Shown here piece by piece: positions 1 to 5,096 of a stretch of 5,096 nt of DNA. Both the position numbers and the translations under genes were made by a program. Within the stretch, counting starts at the first letter, position 1, and the number at the start of each line of letters is the position of its first letter. Origin of the DNA: Cardiobacteriales bacterium. GTDB lineage: Bacteria; Pseudomonadota; Gammaproteobacteria; Cardiobacteriales; Wohlfahrtiimonadaceae. Below the pieces are notes generated by a model, which saw nothing but the letters and a program-made list of their open reading frames with translations, was not told where the DNA came from and made no database searches. Where the stretch lies: NCBI GenBank assembly GCA_030150565.1, contig JASLFR010000121.1:1-5096 (forward strand). The letters are read 5' to 3'.

Positions 1-729
1 AAAGATATTCCCCGTTAACATCACATCAAACTGTTTAGGCGCGCGCACAAGCTGCATAGCGGCGTTATCCACTAAAAGATGGGAGAGCTCCACATCGGGG
101 TACTCTTTAGAGACTTCAGTCACCACATCTCGCCAGAGCTGTGTTGCTTCTAAAACATTCATCTTATCGATCGAGCAGACCCGCTTATTCCGTTTTTGAG
201 CTGCCTGAAAAGCCACATGAGCAATACGGCGAATCTCCGATTCTGAATAGATCATCGTATTAAACCCGACCCGCTCCCCATCTCGCTCTTCAATTCCTCG
301 AGGCTGACCAAAATAGATATCCCCCGTCAATTCACGCACGATTAGAATATCGAGCCCTTCAACAAGCTCATCCTTAAGACTCGATGCATGAGCAAGCTCT
401 TTAAAGACTTGCGCTGGGCGAAGGTTAGCAAAGAGATTGAGATTTTTACGAATGGCCAATAACCCCTGCTCTGGACGAATATTTCGGGGAAGATCATCAT
501 ATTTAGGTCCACCTACAGAGCCTAATAAGAGTGCATCCGCCGCTAATGCTTTCTGAAGGGTCTCAGCAGGGAGTGGCTCACCTGTCTCATCAATCGCAAC
601 GCCACCAATCAGACCATGCTCAATCGTAAGATCGAGATTGTGCTTTTCAGCCATCAAATTGAGGACTCGCTCCGCCTCTCCCACAATCTCAGGACCAATA
701 CCATCACCCGGAAGCACCAAAATATTCAT
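1..729 (-). CDS. leuB: 3-isopropylmalate dehydrogenase, N-terminal 243 residues (runs off the left edge)
   Basis: LeuB oxidises and decarboxylates (2R,3S)-3-isopropylmalate with NAD+ in the cytoplasm, the third step specific to leucine synthesis. The reading frame starts at ATG 729-727 and stays open to base 1, giving 243 of the roughly 355-365 residues usual for the family. Visible family blocks are the N-terminal LPGDGIGPE (residues 6-14), GSVGGPKYD (70-78), the substrate-binding arginines R94 and R104 in AIRKNLNLFANLRP, R132 and Y139 in VRELTGDIYFG, K189 in IDKMNVLEA, and the metal-binding D221 in LLVDNAAMQ. The frame leaves the window inside the TGNIF block, so the further metal-ligand aspartates and the NAD-specificity segment cannot be judged. 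The start is supported by AGGA 8 nt upstream. It follows the MFS gene by 25 nt and is probably co-transcribed with it. No leuA, leuC or leuD lies upstream in this window. The family call is very secure. Confidence 0.96.
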   Translation of the reverse strand, partial: MNILVLPGDGIGPEIVGEAERVLNLMAEKHNLDLTIEHGLIGGVAIDETGEPLPAETLQKALAADALLLGSVGGPKYDDLPRNIRPEQGLLAIRKNLNLFANLRPAQVFKELAHASSLKDELVEGLDILIVRELTGDIYFGQPRGIEERDGERVGFNTMIYSESEIRRIAHVAFQAAQKRNKRVCSIDKMNVLEATQLWRDVVTEVSKEYPDVELSHLLVDNAAMQLVRAPKQFDVMLTGNIF

Positions 730-742
730 TCAATCAATCCTT

Positions 743-761
743 TGCTTAAATGATTTAAGCA
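743..761. repeat. Perfect 8-bp inverted repeat overlapping the MFS stop codon
   Basis: TGCTTAAA (743-750) is followed by 3 bases and then its exact reverse complement TTTAAGCA (754-761). On the minus transcript this makes a small A/U-rich hairpin. The TAA stop of the transporter gene (757-755) lies in one arm, and the leuB Shine-Dalgarno begins a few bases after the other arm. No U-run follows on the minus strand, so it does not look like an intrinsic terminator. It could slow ribosomes or affect mRNA processing between the two genes, but that role is inference. Confidence 0.5.
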
Positions 762-1981
762 TCAATTTTATTTTTACTATTTAAAAAGAGAAAAAATGAG
801 ATAAAGAGCACCACCGAGCAGAGCAAAAGCCCAATGAAGACGCTCTCATAAGAGTTTGTTATATCATAAATAGAGCCAAAGAGGGTCGGGATTATCGCAG
901 AGATGATATATCCCCCAAAGAGCATCATCGCTGTCCAACTCGCAACCCCATTCCCACTATCCACCTCATAAAAGGGGAGCGTTAAAGTGATCGTGAAGAG
1001 TCCTGCGCTCACAAACATCCCTAAAAAGAAGATCGTGATATAGGTAACGACTAGATTCCCCTTCACTAATAGGAGCAGAGCGAAAAGAATCATCACAAAG
1101 ATTGAGACTGAGTAGATCGTAAATTTGCGAGGAAAATTCTTCAACATATAGGGGACGATAATACTTCCCAGCAATCCATTAAAGATCACAATATTGAGAA
1201 GAAGATTGGCGTGAAAATCGGAAATACCACTCTCTTTAAGATAGGGGAGAAGCCATGCAACCACCGTATAAAAGAGACCTGATTGTATGCCGAAACAGAG
1301 AATTAAGAGCCACGCTTTCGGCTTATTCCAAGGAAGACGCACCTTCTGCTCTTGAATCACTGCTGTTGATTCTGATTTAGTGAAGAGAAAATAGTAAGCC
1401 CAATACCCACTAATTAATAGAATGGGAATGGTCCAAAACTCAAGAGAGAACGCCCAGCTCCACCCAAAATATTCACTAAATATCCACGCACTCAACGCCC
1501 CTATCGAGCCACTTACACTAATGCCTAGCGAGTAGAGCATCATCCCTTTATGGCTCTCTTTTCCAAAATATCGCTTCACAAACCCCGAAGCTAAGGGTCC
1601 TGCAATCGCTATTCCCGCCCCCATCACAAAAGAGGAGATAATGAGCAGAGAGACCGAGTGGTAATGCGTTCTAAAAAAGGTGGAGAGCGCAATCGCAAAG
1701 AGGCTCAAGGTGAGGGTTCGCTCAAGCCCGATACGATCACTAAGCGGTTTTGCTAAGAGTGCAAAGAATCCCATGCAGATCACAGGTATTGAGATGAGCA
1801 GACTCACAACGGTCGCACTTAAAGCGAGATCTTTCTGAATGCTCTCCATCAATGGGCCTAAAGAGGTCAGTGTCACCCGTAATGTTGCTGCCGCAAGAAA
1901 GATGAGCCAAAAAAGATGTATTCCAATCCCCTTAACTGGCTGTGCCCCTCTTGCTCCTTCTCTTCTTGCCCCGCTCTTCAT
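755..1981 (-). CDS. CynX/NimT-family MFS transporter
   Basis: This is a 408-residue inner-membrane transporter of the major facilitator superfamily with about twelve hydrophobic segments: a first half over residues 22-200, a polar central loop near 201-222 (TKSESTAVIQEQKVRLPWNK), and a second half over 223-401. The family clue is LRVTLTSLGPL (34-44) in helix 1, which resembles the RP-LTS-GPL block of CynX (cyanate transporter) and NimT proteins. AKPLSDRIGLERTL (77-90) is the loop 2-3 MFS signature. The substrate cannot be read from the sequence. Cyanate or nitroimidazole should not be assumed, since no cyanase gene is present. The N-terminus carries a basic, hydrophilic head of about 20 residues. 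GAGGAG, 9 nt before ATG 1981, supports the start. It begins 16 nt after the dut stop and ends 25 nt before leuB, which suggests an operon. The family call is good and the substrate is unknown. Confidence 0.87.
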   Translation of the reverse strand: MKSGARREGARGAQPVKGIGIHLFWLIFLAAATLRVTLTSLGPLMESIQKDLALSATVVSLLISIPVICMGFFALLAKPLSDRIGLERTLTLSLFAIALSTFFRTHYHSVSLLIISSFVMGAGIAIAGPLASGFVKRYFGKESHKGMMLYSLGISVSGSIGALSAWIFSEYFGWSWAFSLEFWTIPILLISGYWAYYFLFTKSESTAVIQEQKVRLPWNKPKAWLLILCFGIQSGLFYTVVAWLLPYLKESGISDFHANLLLNIVIFNGLLGSIIVPYMLKNFPRKFTIYSVSIFVMILFALLLLVKGNLVVTYITIFFLGMFVSAGLFTITLTLPFYEVDSGNGVASWTAMMLFGGYIISAIIPTLFGSIYDITNSYESVFIGLLLCSVVLFISFFLFLNSKNKIDA

Positions 1982-1997
1982 TCTCTACTACTCCTCT

Positions 1998-2453
1998 CTA
2001 ATTTCGTCCTGTATGTCCAAAGCCACCCTCACCCCGCTCGCTCGCTTCAAACTGATCGACTGCTTCAAATGTCGCCTGCATTACAGGAACGATGATCATC
2101 TGCGCCATCCGTTCACCCACTTTGAGTGTGAAGGGTTCGCTTCCTCGATTCCAGATTGAGACCATCAATTCCCCCTGATAATCGGCATCAATCAACCCCA
2201 CAAGATTTCCGAGTACAATCCCATGCTTCACCCCTAACCCTGAACGGGGAAGAATCATCGCTGCATATCGAGGATCTTTAAGGTAGATGGAGAGCCCCGT
2301 CTTCACGAGATGGCTCTCATTTGGCTTAATGAGAAGATCCTCATCAATCATCGCTCTAAGATCTAATCCTGCCGACCCTTCTGTTGCGTAAGTTGGAAGA
2401 GGGAACTCCTCCCCTAACCGTCGATCTAAAATTCGATACTGAACATTCAACAT
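1998..2453 (-). CDS. dut: Deoxyuridine 5'-triphosphate nucleotidohydrolase (dUTPase)
   Basis: Dut hydrolyses dUTP to dUMP and pyrophosphate, keeping uracil out of DNA and supplying dUMP for thymidylate synthesis. It is a cytoplasmic homotrimer with Mg2+. The 151-residue length equals that of the Escherichia coli enzyme. All five trimeric dUTPase motifs are present in order: motif 1 AGLDLRA (28-34), motif 2 PRSGLG (69-74), motif 3 GLIDADYQGEL (86-96) with the catalytic-water aspartate D89 and the stacking tyrosine Y92, motif 4 GERMAQ (113-118), and motif 5 RGEGGFGHTG (140-149) with the glycine-rich tail that closes over the substrate. The gene starts at ATG 2453-2451, only 5 nt after the stop of the SDR gene, and its likely ribosome site (GAGG, about 10 nt upstream) lies inside that gene, so translational coupling is likely. 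In Escherichia coli dut follows coaBC; here the neighbours differ. No defect is seen. Confidence 0.97.
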   Translation of the reverse strand: MLNVQYRILDRRLGEEFPLPTYATEGSAGLDLRAMIDEDLLIKPNESHLVKTGLSIYLKDPRYAAMILPRSGLGVKHGIVLGNLVGLIDADYQGELMVSIWNRGSEPFTLKVGERMAQMIIVPVMQATFEAVDQFEASERGEGGFGHTGRN

Positions 2454-2458
2454 CTCAA

Positions 2459-3418
2459 TTAGACCTCTTCTCTACGCGCAATTAGACGATCATCAAAGTA
2501 ACGATCACGAACCTTTTCATAAAGCTCATAAGCAAAGAGCGCCTCAACGGGTGTCGGTTCAATCCCAAAATCGGGAAGCGCATTCTTTGTAGTAGTACTT
2601 GGCGATTTTGCTGCTAAAAATTGATTTCGTGTTAAAGGTGACCCTGGTAACCAACCAAAAAGACGGGTCATTAGACTCGTTAATCCATCAGGAAAAGGTT
2701 TGATTAAACGGGTATCCCCCTTAATCTCCATTGCCATTAAATTGACCAATTCACGCATGGTGTAGCTCTTAGGCCCAGCGACTTCATAGAGCATCTCATC
2801 GCTCTTGGGTGCTTCAATAAGACGAATAATAAACTCTACAAGATCATCAATCACAATCGGTTGCAGTTGAGTATTCGCTAAAGGGAGCGGAACAATCGGG
2901 AGATAGTTGATCATGCGCGCCATGAAGTAGCTAAAATTATCCCCACTTCCCAAAACGATAGAAGAGCGCACAATATTAAGATCAACAGAGGAGTTTTTCC
3001 CCTTCTCTAAGAGCGCTTTCTCCGCTTTATAGCGAGTTTTATGATATTTACTCGGTGCATCTTCCGTAACTCCCAATGCACTCATCTGAATCATCTTCTC
3101 AATACCGAGCGCTTCAGAGAGCTCCAATAATGTTTGTGGCAGTTGCAGATGTGCCCGCTCAAGACGGCTATTTTTACTATCGAATGTCCCTACGAGGTTG
3201 ATAACCGCACTGCTCCCTTTGAGCTCTCTTTTGAGCATTTCACGATCATCGTAACGATTACAATTCTCAACATATGAGACAAAATCGAGGCACTCTGCGC
3301 TATTTTGCACATTACGACTGCGTGAAAAGATACGCACCTCATACCCTCTGCGCGCTAAAACAGCCGTTAACTTAGTGCCGATATATCCGGTGCCCCCAAT
3401 AATGGAAATTCTCTTCAT
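2459..3418 (-). CDS. NAD(P)-binding atypical SDR protein, NDUFA9-like (complex I accessory-subunit family)
   Basis: This 319-residue protein resembles the atypical short-chain dehydrogenases related to the 39-kDa complex I subunit NDUFA9, whose bacterial members lack an agreed reaction. A Rossmann dinucleotide site is clear at the N-terminus: IIGGTGYIG (6-14), with glycines 8, 11 and 14, ending strand 1. INLVG (73-77) and MSALGV (112-117) follow at the expected strands. The active-site block reads SKYHKTRYKAEKAL (123-136). Aligned with the family's S-x-Y-x-R-T-K, the usual lysine is replaced by R129, which leaves Y125-x-x-x-R129. A second tyrosine-lysine pair, Y130/K134, lies nearby. The C-terminal part holds the family's LPGSPLTRNQ (257-266) and LPDFGIEPTP (281-290). 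A start at TTG 3427 is possible, but AGGAG directly abuts it; the same site is 9 nt from ATG 3418, which is therefore preferred. It is the first gene of the four-gene minus-strand unit. Family confidence is good; the function is unknown. Confidence 0.83.
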   Translation of the reverse strand: MKRISIIGGTGYIGTKLTAVLARRGYEVRIFSRSRNVQNSAECLDFVSYVENCNRYDDREMLKRELKGSSAVINLVGTFDSKNSRLERAHLQLPQTLLELSEALGIEKMIQMSALGVTEDAPSKYHKTRYKAEKALLEKGKNSSVDLNIVRSSIVLGSGDNFSYFMARMINYLPIVPLPLANTQLQPIVIDDLVEFIIRLIEAPKSDEMLYEVAGPKSYTMRELVNLMAMEIKGDTRLIKPFPDGLTSLMTRLFGWLPGSPLTRNQFLAAKSPSTTTKNALPDFGIEPTPVEALFAYELYEKVRDRYFDDRLIARREEV

Positions 3419-3427
3419 CACTTGCAA

Positions 3428-3436
3428 CTCCTCTTC
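3428..3436 (-). promoter_or_regulatory. Ribosome binding site that decides the SDR gene start
   Basis: Read on the minus strand this is GAAGAGGAG. It touches the TTG at 3427 with no spacer but lies 9 nt from the ATG at 3418. Normal spacing favours the ATG and shortens the protein by three residues to MKRISIIGG, which also places the Rossmann strand at the usual distance from the N-terminus. Confidence 0.75.
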
Positions 3437-3452
3437 TGCTATTAGCGCTCAA

Positions 3453-3494
3453 GAATAGGCGCTCTCATATTGAATATTTATAAGCGCCCTATTC
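3453..3494. repeat. Imperfect inverted repeat in the divergent promoter region
   Basis: GAATAGGCGCT (3453-3463) pairs with AGCGCCCTATTC (3483-3494), an 11-bp match broken by one extra C. The 19-base spacer is A/T-rich and contains, on the minus strand, TATAAA (3482-3477), a possible -10 box for the SDR-dut-MFS-leuB unit. No good -35 box sits 17 bp upstream of it. The element could be an operator around that promoter or a 5' leader hairpin. The repeat is directly visible; its role is inference. Confidence 0.5.
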
Positions 3495-3495
3495 T

Positions 3496-3526
3496 ATCGT
3501 AATTTACCCACTTCGGGTAGTACGAT
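3496..3526. repeat. Interrupted inverted repeat in the divergent intergenic region
   Basis: The outer arms ATCGTA (3496-3501) and TACGAT (3521-3526) and the inner arms TACCC (3505-3509) and GGGTA (3515-3519) are both exact reverse complements, around a 5-base centre. Between outer and inner arms are 3 bases on the left and 1 on the right. It sits nearly midway between the SDR gene and glmM. A location between two outward-facing genes argues against a terminator and suits a regulator-binding site or a hairpin in a leader RNA. No known operator was recognised. Confidence 0.5.
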
Positions 3527-3552
3527 TCCCAACGCTTCATGGGCGATATCAT

Positions 3553-3581
3553 TTGCTTATCACCTATGAAAAACCTAACAT
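3553..3581 (+). promoter_or_regulatory. Candidate sigma-70 promoter for glmM
   Basis: TTGCTT (3553-3558) and TAACAT (3576-3581) are separated by exactly 17 bp and match the -35 and -10 consensus moderately (3 and 4 of 6 bases). The resulting 5' leader would be about 30 nt, ending in the AAGGAG ribosome site (3605-3610) placed 7 nt before the glmM ATG. A 9-bp direct repeat unit, ATAAGCGCC (3580-3588), overlaps the end of the -10 box and the likely start point. The spacing is good, but the call is by eye only. Confidence 0.45.
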
Positions 3582-3617
3582 AAGCGCCACTTAAATCATC
3601 ATTCAAGGAGTGAAATC

Positions 3618-4925
3618 ATGCGTAAATATTTTGGAACAGATGGCGTGAGAGGAAAAGTTGGAGTCCACCCTATGACTCCCGATTTTGTCATGCGCTTAGG
3701 CTACGCAGCGGGCAAAATCTTAGCGCGCAACGGTGGAAAAGTATTGATTGGTAAAGATACCCGCATCTCAGGCTATATGTTTGAATCGGCACTTGAAGCT
3801 GGATTTACCTACGCAGGTGCTGAAGTTGCGCTCATCGGCCCTATGCCCACTCCTGGAATTGCGTATCTTACCCAAACGCTCGATATGGTAGCGGGGTGTG
3901 TTGTCTCCGCTTCACATAACCCTTTTTACGATAATGGAATCAAATTTTTTGATGAGAATGGTCGCAAGCTCCCCGATGAGGTAGAGCTTGAGATTGAGCG
4001 CTACCTTGATGCACCCTTTATCTCTGCTGCTCCCTACGAGCTTGGACGGGTGCGCCGCATTAACGATGCAGCGGGGCGCTATATCGAATTTTGTAAAAGT
4101 TCAGCGCGTGATCTCTCACTCAAAGGGGTAAAAGTTGTTCTCGATTGTGCTAATGGCGCTACCTACCACATCGCCCCCCACGTCTTCCGTGAGCTTGGTG
4201 CTGAGGTGATCGTTATTGGGAATGAACCCGATGGCTTCAACATCAATCGTGATGTTGGCTCTACCGCTCCTAAAAAGCTGATTGAGACGGTCCTTAAAGA
4301 GCGAGCTAATTGTGGGATCGCCTTTGATGGGGATGGGGATCGCCTGCTGATCGTCGATGAGCTTGGCAACCCCTTTGATGGGGATGATATTCTCTACATT
4401 CTCGCTAAATATCGTGAAGAGAAACGAATTGTTGGAACGGTGATGAGCAATCTCGGTTTTGAAGCCTCCTTAGCCGAGAGTGGCATCAGCCTCATCCGCT
4501 CAAATGTTGGGGATCGATATGTCTTAGAAGAGCTCAACAAGAATAATCTTCTTCTTGGAGGGGAGAATTCTGGCCATATCATCTGTCTCGATAAGCATGG
4601 TACGGGGGATGGAATTATTGCAGCTCTACAAGCGTTACGCGCTGTCATTCATCACGATACGACCTTTAGTAAAGCGGTAAGCGATCTTAAGAAGACAAAA
4701 CAGGTGATGATTAATGTGGGGATCTCTAAAGGGGATGATTGGAAGAGTAGCGCTCTCTCAGATGAGATCGCCTCTGTTGAGCAGATCTTAAAACATGAGG
4801 GGCGTGTCTTAATTCGTCCATCTGGAACAGAGCCTGTTGTACGTGTCATGGTTGAGGGGCATGATATTGCGCAATGTGAGCAGCTAGCGCAACGTTTAGC
4901 GACAGTGATTGAATCAGGTAGCTAA
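3618..4925 (+). CDS. glmM: Phosphoglucosamine mutase
   Basis: GlmM converts glucosamine-6-phosphate to glucosamine-1-phosphate, which GlmU turns into UDP-GlcNAc for peptidoglycan and lipopolysaccharide; it is normally essential. The protein has 435 residues, close to the usual 445. Landmarks in order are KYFGTDGVRG (3-12), GKDTRISGYM (45-54), GPMPTPGIAYLT (74-85), the active loop VSASHNPFYDNG (96-107) with phosphoserine S99, the metal loop DGDGDR (237-242) with D237, D239 and D241, the sugar-binding GGENSGH (314-320), and the phosphate-binding RPSGTEP (400-406). All four alpha-D-phosphohexomutase domains appear complete. AAGGAG 7 nt before ATG 3618 sets the start. It is transcribed away from the SDR-dut unit. 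Neither folP (often just upstream in gammaproteobacteria) nor ftsH is adjacent. After the TAA stop no intrinsic terminator is seen before the sul2-leader-like sequence begins, so its native downstream DNA may have been displaced. Confidence 0.97.
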   Translation: MRKYFGTDGVRGKVGVHPMTPDFVMRLGYAAGKILARNGGKVLIGKDTRISGYMFESALEAGFTYAGAEVALIGPMPTPGIAYLTQTLDMVAGCVVSASHNPFYDNGIKFFDENGRKLPDEVELEIERYLDAPFISAAPYELGRVRRINDAAGRYIEFCKSSARDLSLKGVKVVLDCANGATYHIAPHVFRELGAEVIVIGNEPDGFNINRDVGSTAPKKLIETVLKERANCGIAFDGDGDRLLIVDELGNPFDGDDILYILAKYREEKRIVGTVMSNLGFEASLAESGISLIRSNVGDRYVLEELNKNNLLLGGENSGHIICLDKHGTGDGIIAALQALRAVIHHDTTFSKAVSDLKKTKQVMINVGISKGDDWKSSALSDEIASVEQILKHEGRVLIRPSGTEPVVRVMVEGHDIAQCEQLAQRLATVIESGS

Positions 4926-4953
4926 CCGATCCATCTTCCCAATCGAAAACGCC

Positions 4954-4993
4954 CTCAAAGGCTTAACAATATTTTGAAAAATTGCCTACTGAG
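4954..4993. repeat. Imperfect inverted repeat at the suspected mobile-element boundary
   Basis: CTCA (4954-4957) and GGC (4960-4962) are mirrored by GCC (4984-4986) and TGAG (4990-4993), with small internal loops and a 21-base A/T-rich centre. The left arm lies where the chromosomal flank appears to end and the sul2-leader-like sequence to begin. It could be a weak terminator-like hairpin or part of an element end. The stem is short, so this is tentative. Confidence 0.3.
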
Positions 4994-5096
4994 CGCTGCC
5001 GCACAGCTCCATAGGCCGCTTTCCTGGCTTTGCTTCCAGATGTATGCTATTCTGCTCCTGCAGCTAATGGATCACCGCAAACAGGTTACTCGCCTG
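4957..5096 (+). mobile_element. Leader-type sequence found upstream of mobile sul2 (sul2 coding region beyond the right edge)
   Basis: From about 4957 on, the sequence matches, from memory, the segment directly preceding sul2 (sulfonamide-resistant dihydropteroate synthase) on RSF1010-type plasmids and in ISCR2-associated units. Recognisable stretches are TTAACAATATTTTG, GCTCCATAGGCCGC and ATGGATCACCGC. The sul2 start would lie some tens of bases past the right edge, so no part of the resistance gene is visible. The left boundary is approximate, because it was set where remembered plasmid versions and this sequence seem to diverge. The frame in phase with glmM stays open from 4926 to the edge (57 codons, with ATGs at 5040 and 5067); no function is claimed for it. 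No target duplication or transposase is visible here. The identification rests on recall and was not searched. Confidence 0.68.
5025..5053 (+). promoter_or_regulatory. Candidate extended -10 promoter in the sul2-type leader
   Basis: TGGCTT (5025-5030) and TATTCT (5048-5053) are 17 bp apart, and the -10 box is preceded by TGC, giving an extended -10 element. The -35 box is weak. It would read rightward, toward the position where sul2 is expected. This is a by-eye prediction. Confidence 0.33.

Larger units (their letters stand above)
3480..3588. repeat. 9-bp direct repeat ATAAGCGCC flanking the divergent region
   Basis: ATAAGCGCC occurs at 3480-3488 and again at 3580-3588, exactly 100 bp apart and in the same orientation. 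The first copy overlaps the right arm of the inverted repeat near the SDR-side promoter, and the second overlaps the candidate glmM promoter. Two identical sites at the two ends of a divergent promoter region could bind one regulator, but a chance match is possible because the unit is short. Confidence 0.35.

Noticed and set aside
743..761. Intrinsic terminator between the transporter gene and leuB
   Set aside because: The stem is A/T-rich and is followed by the leuB ribosome site rather than a U-run, so termination is unlikely.
755..1981. Calling the transporter a cyanate transporter (cynX)
   Set aside because: Family resemblance does not give the substrate, and no cyanase or carbonic anhydrase gene is nearby.
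1839..2159. Plus-strand open frame of 106 codons
   Set aside because: It lies antisense across the end of dut and the start of the transporter gene, both with complete family motifs, and has no recognisable domain.
3419..3617. Small RNA, riboswitch or tRNA in the divergent region
   Set aside because: The inverted repeats do not form a cloverleaf or any riboswitch core I recognise; only promoter-like and operator-like signals could be supported.
4163..4849. Three minus-strand open frames inside glmM
   Set aside because: They are antisense to a fully intact glmM, are rich in Ser, Arg and Pro as expected of shadow frames, and match no family.
4926..5096. New gene in the frame left open after glmM
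   Set aside because: Only 57 codons are visible, the ATGs at 5040 and 5067 lack a convincing ribosome site, and the stretch is better explained as a sul2-type leader.

Overview
The window looks like chromosomal DNA of a gammaproteobacterium, with a mobile, resistance-associated sequence beginning at the right edge. The evidence is the 151-residue dUTPase of enterobacterial type, a GlmM that keeps enterobacterial signature blocks, strong Shine-Dalgarno sites, tight gene packing and base composition somewhat below 50% G+C by eye. The genus cannot be fixed from the sequence. A relative of Cardiobacteriales such as Ignatzschineria or Wohlfahrtiimonas is only a guess.

Layout: four genes lie on the minus strand and are read right to left with very short gaps: an NDUFA9-like NAD(P)-binding SDR protein (3418-2459), dut (2453-1998), a CynX/NimT-type MFS transporter (1981-755) and leuB (729 to beyond the left edge, about two thirds present). 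The gaps are 5, 16 and 25 nt, so they probably form one transcription unit, although their functions differ (an oxidoreductase-like protein, nucleotide-pool sanitation, export or uptake of a small solute, and leucine synthesis). A divergent intergenic region (3419-3617) with two interrupted inverted repeats and a 9-bp direct repeat separates this unit from glmM. glmM (3618-4925) is complete and intact, and makes glucosamine-1-phosphate for peptidoglycan and LPS.

Right edge: shortly after the glmM stop the sequence changes character. From about 4957 to the end it matches, from memory, the leader found directly upstream of the mobile sulfonamide-resistance gene sul2 (RSF1010-type plasmids and ISCR2-associated units). 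The sul2 coding region itself would lie just outside the window. This junction is the most notable item here, because sul2 is a mobile folP homologue and folP-glmM is a common gammaproteobacterial gene pair.

No tRNA, rRNA, CRISPR array or phage genes were seen. The protein-coding genes are of known families and no wholly undescribed system is evident. The points of interest are the gene neighbourhood, the structured divergent region, the atypical SDR active site and the sul2-leader junction.
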